Source: DASRDS01 sp035570055
GTDB lineage: Bacteria > Gemmatimonadota > Gemmatimonadetes > Gemmatimonadales > Gemmatimonadaceae
NCBI GenBank assembly: GCA_035570055.1
Contig: DATMLM010000089.1
Location: forward strand, 62,001-126,000
DNA: 64,000 bases
Direction: 5' to 3'
Shown: one piece after another, positions 8,873 to 16,534 of the stretch
Numbering within the stretch: position 1 is the first letter of the stretch
Layout of the letters: every line of letters starts with the position of its first letter
Program-made: the position numbers and the translations under genes
The notes under the pieces: model-generated
Seen by the model: the letters and a program-made list of their open reading frames with translations, nothing else
What the model was told of the DNA's origin: nothing
Database searches by the model: none

Positions 8873-9258
8873 GCCCGTCGCGGCCGCACACACTCCGCGA
8901 GTTGTACGCACTGGCACGTAAGCAGCTTCTGTAGCAGGTCCCGCATCTGCTCCGCCCGCTCGATCAGCGCATTGACGTCCTCGAGCTTCCGCGTCGCCAT
9001 TGTCTGCCATCGCGCCGACGCCGGCGTGGCCCGGTCGAACCCGTTGAGGAGCCGCCGAATCTCGGCCATCGAGAACCCCGCGCCTTTCGCAAGCCGAATC
9101 AACTTGAGCACATCAATCGCGCTCGCGTCATACACGCGCCGCCCGTTGACTCGCGTAGGCGGTGCCAAAAGCCCGACGCTCTCGTAATAGCGCAAAGCCG
9201 ACGTTCGCACGCCGGCCTGTCGCGCCAGATCCCCGATCGTGAGCTTGACTTCAAGCAT
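8869..9258 (-). CDS. MerR family regulator with C-terminal CxC-x5-C
   Basis: This 129-residue MerR-type activator has an N-terminal winged HTH (LTIGDLARQAGV, SALRYYESVGLL, NGRRVYDASAIDVL), a dimerisation helix, and a C-terminal cysteine cluster C115-x-C117-x5-C123. Such clusters bind metals or react with thiol-active agents in MerR relatives. ATG 9258 is chosen because it begins the conserved domain; the longer version from 9294 adds 12 irrelevant residues. The start lies inside operator 9249-9266, so the protein can control its own gene. Two copies of the same dyad flank the gene, one before the DinB-like gene and one before the CC-motif gene. The inducer is unknown. Confidence 0.9.
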   Translation of the reverse strand: MLEVKLTIGDLARQAGVRTSALRYYESVGLLAPPTRVNGRRVYDASAIDVLKLIRLAKGAGFSMAEIRRLLNGFDRATPASARWQTMATRKLEDVNALIERAEQMRDLLQKLLTCQCVQLAECVRPRRA

Positions 9259-9275
9259 ACTTGAAGAGCTAAGAT
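9245..9275 (+). promoter_or_regulatory. MerR-type promoter/operator of the CC-motif gene
   Basis: A plus-strand -35 TTGACT (9245-9250) and -10 TAAGAT (9270-9275) are 19 bases apart. The spacer carries the dyad CTTCAAG-CATA-CTTGAAG (9249-9266), the same half-sites as the operator at 8851-8868. The predicted transcript starts about base 9282, next to ATG 9283. On the minus strand a weaker promoter (TTGCAT 9294-9289, TAGCTC from 9271) could serve the regulator itself. Confidence 0.8.
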
Positions 9276-9282
9276 GCGCTCC

Positions 9283-9558
9283 ATGGATATGCAACTCTTC
9301 TGCACGGACCTCGGTCGCGCCCCCGAAGTCAAAAGCATTCTCGGCAAAGCAACCGGTCGACGGACCACCGATGACGGAGTCATCGTCGAGTTCCCGGATG
9401 ACGATGCGACGGCGCGCACCCTGCTCGAATTCGTGCTGGCCGAGCGGCGCTGCTGCACGTTTTTCAGCTACGAGCTCGGATTCTCGCCGCGCCTCACGCT
9501 CCGGCTGCGCGCGAGTGGCATGTACCTACAGCCACTCAAGGCGATGTACGGACTTTGA
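9283..9558 (+). CDS. Small CC-motif protein under MerR control
   Basis: This 91-residue cytoplasmic protein has an Asp/Glu-rich centre and a vicinal cysteine pair in LAERRCCTFFSYELGF, a pattern seen in small proteins near heavy-metal resistance regulators. A further cysteine lies in MQLFCTDLG. The family has no established function. A vicinal CC could bind a soft metal; this is inference. ATG 9283 is preferred to ATG 9274, which is part of the -10 element. The end overlaps the 3' end of the opposing MerT-like gene by 23 bases. Confidence 0.8.
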   Translation: MDMQLFCTDLGRAPEVKSILGKATGRRTTDDGVIVEFPDDDATARTLLEFVLAERRCCTFFSYELGFSPRLTLRLRASGMYLQPLKAMYGL

Positions 9559-10384
9559 GGAGTGAGTCCGCGCGTGCGGCAAAGGCGTCTGGATCCAAGC
9601 GCGGCCCAGCCGTGGTGTTGATCTGATGCATCCAAAAATCGGGACGCGGCGGCGTAGGCCCATCCCACCGTGCCGTGGGCCCATAGAGCAGGTACACGTC
9701 CCATGCGTCCTGGCCAAGCCCGAGCACCGGGTCATACCCGTGCACGAGTAGTCCCGACGCGTCCCAGAAATGGGTCGCGCGAGCATCGGGTACGAACTTC
9801 GTGGCCAGTGGCACGTCGGACTCGTGGCCTTGTCGCTTCGGCACCCACACGACGAAGGCGCTGAGATGAGGATCACTTTGGCGAGCGAGCAGAACCTGCT
9901 CGACTTCGGATGCCCCCCGAAGACACTCCCCTCAGCTGGGAGCGACGAGCATGATGACGCGAACCTTCCCGACGTTCGCGTTGAACGCGCTCCGTAACGG
10001 CTCGCCGTCAGCGGTGATCACGCGATACGGCGACGAGGGCCCACTCGGTGTGCAGGCCATAACCCACAGCGTTGCCGCGACGATCCAAGCGACGATCGCT
10101 ACCCGGAGACTCACGCGAACCCATCGCCCGACCACGGTCGGACACGCGGCGCCATTCGCCGGCCGGTGCGTGCGCCAGTAGCCGAAGCCCAGGACGCCCG
10201 CGGAGAGGAGGAGCAGGGGAAGCCGAAATGGCGCCAATCCTGCCGCGGCGACCGCACCGCCCGCGCCAAGCAGCGCGATCGTGATGGGGCCCGCGCAACA
10301 GAGCCCGGCGATCGCGGCGGTGACCGCGCCAGCCAGTCCACCGACGGCCGCGCCGCCCGTGAGCCACTCGCGAGGACTACGCAT
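9536..10384 (-). CDS. Candidate selenoprotein: MerT-like transporter fused to UxxC thioredoxin-like domain
   Basis: Reading from ATG 10384, the first 70 residues resemble MerT: glycine/alanine-rich helices with the vicinal cysteines of AGLCCAGP and the GYWRTHRP end. Another membrane helix (IVAWIVAATLWVMAC) follows, then a thioredoxin-like domain beginning VGKVRVIMLVAPS. Codon 151 is TGA (9934-9932). Translation then continues in the same frame for 131 codons with no other stop: G-E-C, then LSAFVVWVPKRQGHESDV and AWDVYLLYGPTARW, to a stop at 9536. TGA therefore sits exactly where the first cysteine of CxxC belongs, giving U-G-E-C. Candidate SECIS hairpins follow. If TGA were a true stop, the product would be a 150-residue MerT-like protein and the rest a fragment. 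It is the third gene of the merR operon and overlaps the preceding gene by 8 bases. Confidence 0.75.
9886..9934 (-). promoter_or_regulatory. Sec UGA codon with candidate bacterial SECIS hairpins
   Basis: After the UGA (9934-9932) the message can form two hairpins. The first has a 6-bp stem CUUCGG/CCGAAG (9922-9917 with 9909-9904) and a 7-base loop GGGGCAU whose first base is 16 bases after UGA. The second has a perfect 7-bp stem CGAGCAG/CUGCUCG (9902-9896 with 9892-9886) and a GUU loop. Known bacterial SECIS elements are short stems starting close behind UGA with G or GU at the loop start, so the first fits best. No folding energy was computed. Confidence 0.5.
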
Positions 10385-10679
10385 GCCCCGCCGCGCGCAG
10401 CGCCGCGAGTATCACCCGCGCGGTCGGCGTGTCCAACCGGCATCCGCTGCCGCCGGCCTCCAGTGTCCCACCGCCGGCCACATCGCGCCCGTCGACCAGC
10501 ACGGTCGGCGACGCGTATCGCTGCGCATATGGCGGAGTACCGGACGCCGCGCGATCCCACTCGGTCCACGTGATGGGGCGCCCGGCGCGCGTCAGCGCTT
10601 CGCGCAACTGCGCGCGCGCGGCCTCGACGTGCGGGCACGTCGCGTCAAAGATCAATTCGACGCAAGATCGGGCAGTCAC
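10377..10679 (-). CDS. Small thioredoxin-like protein of the mer operon
   Basis: This roughly 100-residue protein has a thioredoxin/glutaredoxin-like layout: a first strand VELIFDATCPHVEAARAQL with a single active-site-like cysteine before proline, and a later SPTVLVDGRDVAGGG, in which S-P-T supplies the cis-proline. A second cysteine is in GSGCRLD. Similar small proteins are found beside merR/merT-like genes. The start is GTG 10679, which overlaps the end of merR by 35 bases; the end overlaps the next gene by 8 bases. Tight overlaps indicate one transcript. A role in thiol or metal transfer is inferred from context. Confidence 0.75.
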   Translation of the reverse strand: MTARSCVELIFDATCPHVEAARAQLREALTRAGRPITWTEWDRAASGTPPYAQRYASPTVLVDGRDVAGGGTLEAGGSGCRLDTPTARVILAALRAAGHA

Positions 10680-11019
10680 CGTTCCGTCCTTGGCTTCGGC
10701 ACTCGACCGTCAGCGCCGTGAGCACGCCGCGCATGCGCTCGAGCTCAGCGAGCTTCGTATCGATGCGCGCAATCGCCCGCTCCGCCCGCGCCTGCACCTC
10801 GGGACACGCCGTATTCTCCAGCAACTCGGCGATATCACCGAGCGTGAAGCCCAGCGCTTGCGCGTGCTTGATGAACCGGACGCGGCCGACCGCGTCGGCA
10901 TCGTATTCCCGGTATCCGGACGCCTGGCGCCGCGTGGCGGGTATCAGGCCGCGGCGCTCATAGTACCGCAACGTCTGGACGTTGACCGCGGCCTGCGCCG
11001 CGACTTGGCCGATACGCAT
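10645..11019 (-). CDS. merR: Hg(II)-responsive MerR regulator
   Basis: This 124-residue MerR protein has the N-terminal HTH (MRIGQVAAQAAVNVQTLRYY, SGYREYDADAV) and the three metal-binding cysteines C72, C107 and C116. Their spacing (35 and 9 residues) equals that of C82, C117 and C126 in Tn501/Tn21 MerR, and the last is in the matching context GDCPIL. This is strong evidence that the ligand is Hg(II) or a close relative. ATG 11019 lies at the expected transcription start of its promoter, so translation may be leaderless; an upstream TTG at 11025 is less likely. It heads an operon with the thioredoxin-like and MerT-like genes. No merA is present in the window. Confidence 0.92.
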   Translation of the reverse strand: MRIGQVAAQAAVNVQTLRYYERRGLIPATRRQASGYREYDADAVGRVRFIKHAQALGFTLGDIAELLENTACPEVQARAERAIARIDTKLAELERMRGVLTALTVECRSQGRNGDCPILRRIDL

Positions 11020-11025
11020 ACCCAA

Positions 11026-11056
11026 GTCTAAACCCTATACCCGGGTACAGAGTCAA
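11026..11056 (-). promoter_or_regulatory. mer promoter/operator
   Basis: On the minus strand a -35 TTGACT (11056-11051) and a -10 TTAGAC (11031-11026) are separated by 19 bases. The spacer holds the dyad CTGTACCC-GGGTATAG (11050-11035), with seven of eight positions paired. This matches the geometry and the GTAC-type half-sites of mercury operon operators. The -10 ends about seven bases before ATG 11019. Confidence 0.85.
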
Positions 11057-11161
11057 GGCGCAGGTTGCCCATACTGGCGCATCCGGTAACGGTCTCGTTG
11101 GCCCCGTTGACTTCGCCGATGACGTCTGGATACCGTGCGCGCCCACTCATATGGAGCGCAG

Positions 11162-12676
11162 ATGCTTCCGAGCAGCTATGTCCTGCCGTCGGTACAAGCC
11201 ATTAACGTCTTTTCATACGGAGCCAAAGGCGACGGAACCACGCCCGATGCCACGGCGATCCAGAATGCCGCCGCCGCGCTGACAACGGGGCAGGGGTTGT
11301 TCTTCCCAGCCACGGGCAGCTCTTACAACGTTGGTCCGACGACCATCGACCTGCCGGCGGGATGCCCGGTGTACGGCGTCGCGGGACAGGCCGCGCTCGC
11401 GCCGTCGCGGAGGACGCTCGTCGCGCAGAGTGGGCTGGCGGTTTGTGGCGACGGGAATGGGAATCTGTCAGCCACACAAGGGCACGTGTTCGACGCAGGC
11501 GGAGGGCGCCTCGTGTACCAGCAACCTGGAGGAACACCCGGAAGCCCCATTTCCGTCTATGCAGGACCAGCGTTGCCAGGTCGCGGCGCGAACGAATATC
11601 TGGTGCTCATGGAGCGGCTGCTGACCACCCAATGGGGCATATCGACGGGATGGAGTGACGATGGTTTGACGACGATCGAGGTCTCTGATTTCATTGCCTC
11701 GACGACCGTTACGACCGAAAACTTCTTCGATCCGACGGCGGTGATTCTGCCGAATGGGCACATCCTCGTCGCGGCGACACACGTCGGACCCGCCACCAGC
11801 AACCCCGGATCGATACAGATCTATTTGTCGACCGATGGCGGCCGCCAGTGGACCCTGCAAAACGAGATCTCGCCGCCCTCTCCGCACAAGTTCAGCGACG
11901 CGTACATGATCCGACTCAGGATGCCGAACACCGGCGCAGAGAATCGGGTCGTGCTCTGCTTCATGGATTTCTTCACGGACGGATCGAGCGACACCATGTA
12001 CCGCATCGCGTATTCCGATACCGAGTTTGCGACGTACACCCTGCAAACCAACCCGGCGACACCGGCCACCGGACTGTCGTCGTCGGCCGGCCGCGTCTCC
12101 GACGAAGGTCGCGCGTGCATTTATGAGATCGCCGACGGCCCAGTGGGGGTGCCGGCAAGCCCGGGCAACATCGGCATTATCTATACACGTCGAACATCGG
12201 GCGTGCCCGCGCAGATCTGGGGTCTGCAACTCAACAACGTCGGACAAATCATCGACCCGACGAAGGCGACGATGCTGGCGACTGTACCAGAGCAAGCGGG
12301 GACAGGACAAGCGCCATACAATGTGCAGGTGCTGGTCGGTTGCGCTCCGATCGTTCAGAGGCTCAGCACGGGCGAGTACGGCCTCTACATCACCGCCAGC
12401 ACTTTCGACCTGCAACAGCCAAGCGACCCTAACCATACAACGGGTGTGCTCCGGTTCATGAGCTGCCCCCCGTCGGCCCAAGGTGATCCGACGAAGTTCG
12501 TGCAAAATCGATTGGTCAGCGTCACGACGACTAATGGCGGTGGTGGGTACGGCCGCGTCCAGCCGCTTCCGAAACCGAACGGTGACATCGAATTGCTGAT
12601 GATCGGCTCGCCGCAGACGGGCACGCAGATATACACGGCATCTGTGTTCAGCGTCACTCACTACGGGGCGGCCTAA
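11162..12676 (+). CDS. Pectate-lyase-3-like / Asp-box (sialidase-like) protein
   Basis: The protein starts with a segment typical of parallel beta-helix pectate_lyase_3 and tail-spike proteins (INVFSYGAKGDGTTPDATAI, residues about 12-35, then LFFPATGSSYNV). A BNR/sialidase-like beta-propeller region follows, with an Asp-box at STDGGRQW. Only the first turn of a beta-helix seems present before the propeller part, so this is a short hybrid. No clear signal peptide is visible. ATG 11162 has GGAG seven bases upstream and is preferred to GTG 11135. A glycan-binding or glycosidase role is plausible; catalytic residues cannot be assigned. The gene is divergent from the mer operon. Confidence 0.7.
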   Translation: MLPSSYVLPSVQAINVFSYGAKGDGTTPDATAIQNAAAALTTGQGLFFPATGSSYNVGPTTIDLPAGCPVYGVAGQAALAPSRRTLVAQSGLAVCGDGNGNLSATQGHVFDAGGGRLVYQQPGGTPGSPISVYAGPALPGRGANEYLVLMERLLTTQWGISTGWSDDGLTTIEVSDFIASTTVTTENFFDPTAVILPNGHILVAATHVGPATSNPGSIQIYLSTDGGRQWTLQNEISPPSPHKFSDAYMIRLRMPNTGAENRVVLCFMDFFTDGSSDTMYRIAYSDTEFATYTLQTNPATPATGLSSSAGRVSDEGRACIYEIADGPVGVPASPGNIGIIYTRRTSGVPAQIWGLQLNNVGQIIDPTKATMLATVPEQAGTGQAPYNVQVLVGCAPIVQRLSTGEYGLYITASTFDLQQPSDPNHTTGVLRFMSCPPSAQGDPTKFVQNRLVSVTTTNGGGGYGRVQPLPKPNGDIELLMIGSPQTGTQIYTASVFSVTHYGAA

Positions 12677-12757
12677 GGATCGAGCACGATCGGCAAGCCT
12701 CGGATGTGCAAACAGGCCACGCGGGCGCGTCTCCCCTGAAACACCCCGGACGCGCCC

Positions 12758-14536
12758 ATGCCCGTTAGCCTCGCCTTGCTGCTCCTCACGTCATTGGTGC
12801 AACCACCGCGGTTGGCATCCTTCCATTCGGATAGCGAGCTGTCGGCCTACCTCCGCGCCCGTACCTGTGGCAGCGGTGTCACCCAGTCGGCCGACTCGGT
12901 TGCGTTCGTCGGCGGTCGCGTCCAGGACGTCGACGGTCAACCCGTCTCAGGGGCGTCGATCTCGATCAGCGGATTGCCGGGTGGCACGGTCAGCAGCAAT
13001 GACGGATCGTTTCGCCTGCTGATCCCCTCCGCGCGATTGCGGTCCGCCGGGGTCGACGAAGGCGACATCGTCAAGCAACACGGCGACCAGCTCGTCATCC
13101 TGCGGCGCGGACGCCTGTTCAGCGTGTCGTTGGGAGATGACCGCCTATCGCCACTCGCGGCCGTGGACGCATTCGGTCCGGATATCGATCCGCGCGGAAC
13201 CTGGTATGACGAGCTCCTGATATCCGGCGACCAGGTGGTTGTCATCGGCTACAGCTATGAGCGCGGCGGCACCGAGGTCGGCCTCTTTCACATTGACTCG
13301 CGCGGGAAGATCATGCACCGCGCGACGTATCAGCTGCGATCCAACGACTACTACTCCTCGAGGAATTACGCCTCCCGCCTCATTGGGTCGACACTGGTGT
13401 TCTATAGCCCGTTGTACGTGCCGAACAACATCGAGAACCCACTGGCGGCGCTACCGGCGATGCGCCGATATCGTGAGGGCTCGGGCGAAGGCGATTTCCA
13501 GCGCATCGCGACCGTCCAACGGGTCTACCGGCCCGCGCGAGAGTGGAGTGCGGCCGAGGGCGTCGCGCTGCATACGGTGACCACGTGCCAGCTCGGCGAC
13601 GGCGAGATGATGTGTCAGTCCACAGTCGTGATCGGCCCGCCACAGCGAACATTCTACGTGTCACCGACCGCGGTATACGTGTGGACCAGCACCGTCCCCC
13701 GCGCCTCGGACTCGACGACGGGAACGCTGTTCCGCATGCCGCTCGACGGCAGTGCGCCCAGCGCGGTCGGTGTGAACGGCCAACCAGAAGACGAGTTCTC
13801 GTTCCTCGAGAGCTACGGGCATGTGAACGTCCTCGTGCGACCCGCCGCACTCGGCGTCTCGCTGTTGCGCCTTCCGCTCCGCGATTTTGGTGATGGGAGT
13901 CAGGCCGTACCGTTCTGGCGCTATCGCCCACTTCCCGACGCCGGCGTTGGAGACTTCCAGAATCGATTCGTCGGAGACTACGTGCTCTATGGCGCGGGCA
14001 ACGTCGTCACGGCGGTACCATGGCAGGGCGGTGACCTGACGCAAGTGGCGTTGGATCACGGGACAGATCGGATCGAAGTGATGGGGCGCGAGGCGATCGT
14101 CATCGGCGCCAGTGGCGATTCTCTGCGATTCACGGGAATCCACCTTGGCGCTGGTGGTCCCCGGGCGGTGGAGCGTCTGACGATCCCGAACGCGGCGCAA
14201 GGCGAGCTGCGCAGTCACGGGTTCTTCTACCGTGAGGATGGCGTCATCGGACTCCCGATCCGAACAGGGTCGCCGGGTGTGCTCTTCGTGCGCAACGGCG
14301 GCGAGCGGTTCACACCATTGGGTGTCCTCACGGCTGGTGCGTCGCGGACCACGGGCGATGCGTGTCGGGCATCGTGCGTCGACTGGTACGGCAACGCTCG
14401 ACCCCTGTTCGTTGGCGACCGGGTATTCGCGCTGCTCGGGTACGAGCTCATCGAAGGCTCGATCAGTGACGGCGCTATCGAGGAGGTGAGACGCGTCAGC
14501 TTCGCACCGCGTGGCACGACGGTGGCCAAAGACTGA
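12758..14536 (+). CDS. Secreted beta-propeller domain protein
   Basis: This 592-residue protein has a signal peptide (MPVSLALLLLTSLVQ), a short carboxypeptidase-regulatory-like insert (FVGGRVQDVDGQPVSGASIS) and then the hallmark of the beta-propeller family PF09826, SAGVDEGDIVKQHGDQLVIL. The remainder alternates short strands over more than 400 residues, as expected for the propeller. The function of this family is not established; it is extracellular or surface-attached. It precedes the multicopper oxidase gene by 25 bases and is probably co-transcribed with it. The insertion of the regulatory-like domain ahead of the conserved propeller start is unusual. Confidence 0.8.
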   Translation: MPVSLALLLLTSLVQPPRLASFHSDSELSAYLRARTCGSGVTQSADSVAFVGGRVQDVDGQPVSGASISISGLPGGTVSSNDGSFRLLIPSARLRSAGVDEGDIVKQHGDQLVILRRGRLFSVSLGDDRLSPLAAVDAFGPDIDPRGTWYDELLISGDQVVVIGYSYERGGTEVGLFHIDSRGKIMHRATYQLRSNDYYSSRNYASRLIGSTLVFYSPLYVPNNIENPLAALPAMRRYREGSGEGDFQRIATVQRVYRPAREWSAAEGVALHTVTTCQLGDGEMMCQSTVVIGPPQRTFYVSPTAVYVWTSTVPRASDSTTGTLFRMPLDGSAPSAVGVNGQPEDEFSFLESYGHVNVLVRPAALGVSLLRLPLRDFGDGSQAVPFWRYRPLPDAGVGDFQNRFVGDYVLYGAGNVVTAVPWQGGDLTQVALDHGTDRIEVMGREAIVIGASGDSLRFTGIHLGAGGPRAVERLTIPNAAQGELRSHGFFYREDGVIGLPIRTGSPGVLFVRNGGERFTPLGVLTAGASRTTGDACRASCVDWYGNARPLFVGDRVFALLGYELIEGSISDGAIEEVRRVSFAPRGTTVAKD

Positions 14537-14561
14537 AGCAGTCCCTTAGGATACGCGTGGG

Positions 14562-16532
14562 ATGCGTATCCTCGTCTGCCTCCTCGTGGTGCTGGCGTCT
14601 CGCGCGAGCGCCCAGCTCTGCGAGCAGGCCGAGTATCGCGATCTGTGGTGCATGCGGCTCCTGCCCACGGCGGGGTTCGACTCCGTCGTCGCTCACGTCG
14701 CACTGAGCCGCACACCCGGCCCGTTCACGGTGACGATGACCGCCGACGGCCGGATGGTCTACGCGCCGATCGCGACCCTGCAGGGCTTGCCGCCACACCA
14801 CACGTACGTCGCGTGGGCGATGCCGCCAGCGACCTTCCCGCGCGAGCGGCTCGGAGTGGTCACGAACGGAACGACACGGCTGCAACCGATCGCGATGGAC
14901 CCGTTCGTGGTGTTAGTGACGGAGGAGCCGGGCGGACGGATCGTCCTGCAGGGGCAGTCGCCCAGCTCCCGACTCTCGCCCGCCGATTTCCTGCGATTTG
15001 CCCTCGGTGCATCGAACGACTCCATGCCGATGCGCATGCAAATGGGCGACACGACGCAATGGACGATGGTCCCGATGCCGCCGGGACTCGCGATGCTGCC
15101 GGCCGAGATGGCCCTGCGACCCAGGATCGCGCCGTGGCTGCCGCGCGCTGACAGCGCCGCCTTGGCGGTGTCGAGTCGCGTGGTTCGCCTGAATAACGGC
15201 GACACGCTGCACCTGACGGCCGCTCCCGTGCGCCGGCGAATCGCAGGCCATAATGTCACCGCGTACGCCTACAATGGGGAATTTCCGGGGCCGCGCATCG
15301 TGGTTCACCAGGGCGACTCGATCATCGTCAACTTCTCGAATCACCTCGACCAGGCATCGAGCATCCATTGGCACGGCATCCGGCTCGACAATCGCTCTGA
15401 TGGCGTAGATCCTATTCCGCCCGGTGGACAGTTCGTCTATCACCTGAGATTCCCAGACGCTGGCGTCTATTGGTACCACCCGCATGTCCGCGAGGACATC
15501 GAGCAGAACCTGGGACTCTTCGGCAACATTGTCGTCGGCCCCCAGCACGACGAGTTCGCGATTCTCGACGACCTGCTCGTGAACGACAATGGCCTCGTGC
15601 CGTACGGTCGGGATGCCGCCACACACGCGCTCATGGGTCGGTTCGGCAACGTCAGGACGCAACACCACTTCACGGTCAAGCGCGGCGAGGTCGTCCAGTT
15701 CGCGTTCACCAATGTCTCCAATGCCCGGGTGTTCAATCTGTCGTTCCCCGGTACGCGCATGAAGATCGTCGGGAGCGATGCCGGGCGGTTCGAGCATGAG
15801 GAGTGGGTACCGAGTGTCGTGATCGCGCCAGCCGAGCGCTATATCGTGCAAGCGAGATTTGAGCACACGGCGCCGCTCGTGAACCGCGTGCTCGGCCTCG
15901 ATCACCTTTACGGCCGTTTCGTCCCATTCGACGATACGCTGGGTATGGTCGACGTGAGCGCCACGCGAGCGACGGGGACGGACGACTTCGCGACGTTGCA
16001 CGAGGGCGATGACCTCGCGCGGTACCATCGGTTCATCGACCGTCCCCCGGACCGGACGCTCGCGCTGGAGCTGGAAACGCACGATCTCCCGTTCGTGACG
16101 CGCCAGCTCATGCGCCTCGACTCGTCGTATTTCGCCCCGGTCGAGTGGGTGGGCAGCATGCCGAACATGAACTGGGCCTCGACATCGGAGCAGGTCCGCT
16201 GGATCCTGCGCGACCCGGCCACGGGCCGGGAAAACATGGACATTGGCTGGACGTTCAAGCGGGACACGCTGATCAAGCTCCGGCTCGTCAACGACCGCGG
16301 CACGTTGCACGGGATGCAACATCCGATTCACGCGCATGGGCAACGGTTTCTGGTACTAGCGGTGAACGGTGTCGCGAACCAAAATCTGGTGTGGAAGGAC
16401 ACGGTACTGGTGCCGGCCGGAGCGGTGGTCGACATTCTGTTGGACCTCAGCAACCCCGGTCGCTGGATGCTGCATTGTCACATTGCGGAGCACCTGACCG
16501 CTGGAATGATGACCTCTTACACTGTGGAGTGA
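14562..16532 (+). CDS. Secreted multicopper oxidase with Met-rich N-terminal extension
   Basis: A signal peptide (MRILVCLLVVLASRASA) precedes a roughly 190-residue extension, then three cupredoxin domains. All copper motifs are present: HWHG near residue 268, HPH near 305, HPIHAHG near 585 and HCHIAEH near 637, so it should hold one type 1 and a trinuclear centre. The extension contains a Met-rich stretch (SMPMRMQM, MVPMPP, MLPAEM, about residues 153-185), which could bind Cu(I) as in CueO-like enzymes, although the position is different. It lies between the beta-propeller gene and the amidohydrolase gene (2-base gap downstream), suggesting one transcript. The substrate could be cuprous ion or phenolics. 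Confidence 0.93.
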   Translation: MRILVCLLVVLASRASAQLCEQAEYRDLWCMRLLPTAGFDSVVAHVALSRTPGPFTVTMTADGRMVYAPIATLQGLPPHHTYVAWAMPPATFPRERLGVVTNGTTRLQPIAMDPFVVLVTEEPGGRIVLQGQSPSSRLSPADFLRFALGASNDSMPMRMQMGDTTQWTMVPMPPGLAMLPAEMALRPRIAPWLPRADSAALAVSSRVVRLNNGDTLHLTAAPVRRRIAGHNVTAYAYNGEFPGPRIVVHQGDSIIVNFSNHLDQASSIHWHGIRLDNRSDGVDPIPPGGQFVYHLRFPDAGVYWYHPHVREDIEQNLGLFGNIVVGPQHDEFAILDDLLVNDNGLVPYGRDAATHALMGRFGNVRTQHHFTVKRGEVVQFAFTNVSNARVFNLSFPGTRMKIVGSDAGRFEHEEWVPSVVIAPAERYIVQARFEHTAPLVNRVLGLDHLYGRFVPFDDTLGMVDVSATRATGTDDFATLHEGDDLARYHRFIDRPPDRTLALELETHDLPFVTRQLMRLDSSYFAPVEWVGSMPNMNWASTSEQVRWILRDPATGRENMDIGWTFKRDTLIKLRLVNDRGTLHGMQHPIHAHGQRFLVLAVNGVANQNLVWKDTVLVPAGAVVDILLDLSNPGRWMLHCHIAEHLTAGMMTSYTVE

Positions 16533-16534
16533 AG

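Noticed and set aside
9932..10384. Stand-alone 150-residue MerT-like protein ending at TGA 9932, with a separate gene 9536-9850
   Set aside because: The downstream frame has no ribosome binding site or good start, is coding already directly after the TGA, and the TGA falls on the redox position of a CxxC motif. One continuous selenoprotein explains this better, although a nonsense mutation remains possible.
14913..16343. Long minus-strand frame opposite the multicopper oxidase
   Set aside because: It is an antisense shadow typical of GC-rich genes, without any recognisable motif.
16145..16534. Longer amidohydrolase starting inside the oxidase gene
   Set aside because: The extension is a shadow of the oxidase; ATG 16535 starts a signal peptide behind GGAG.
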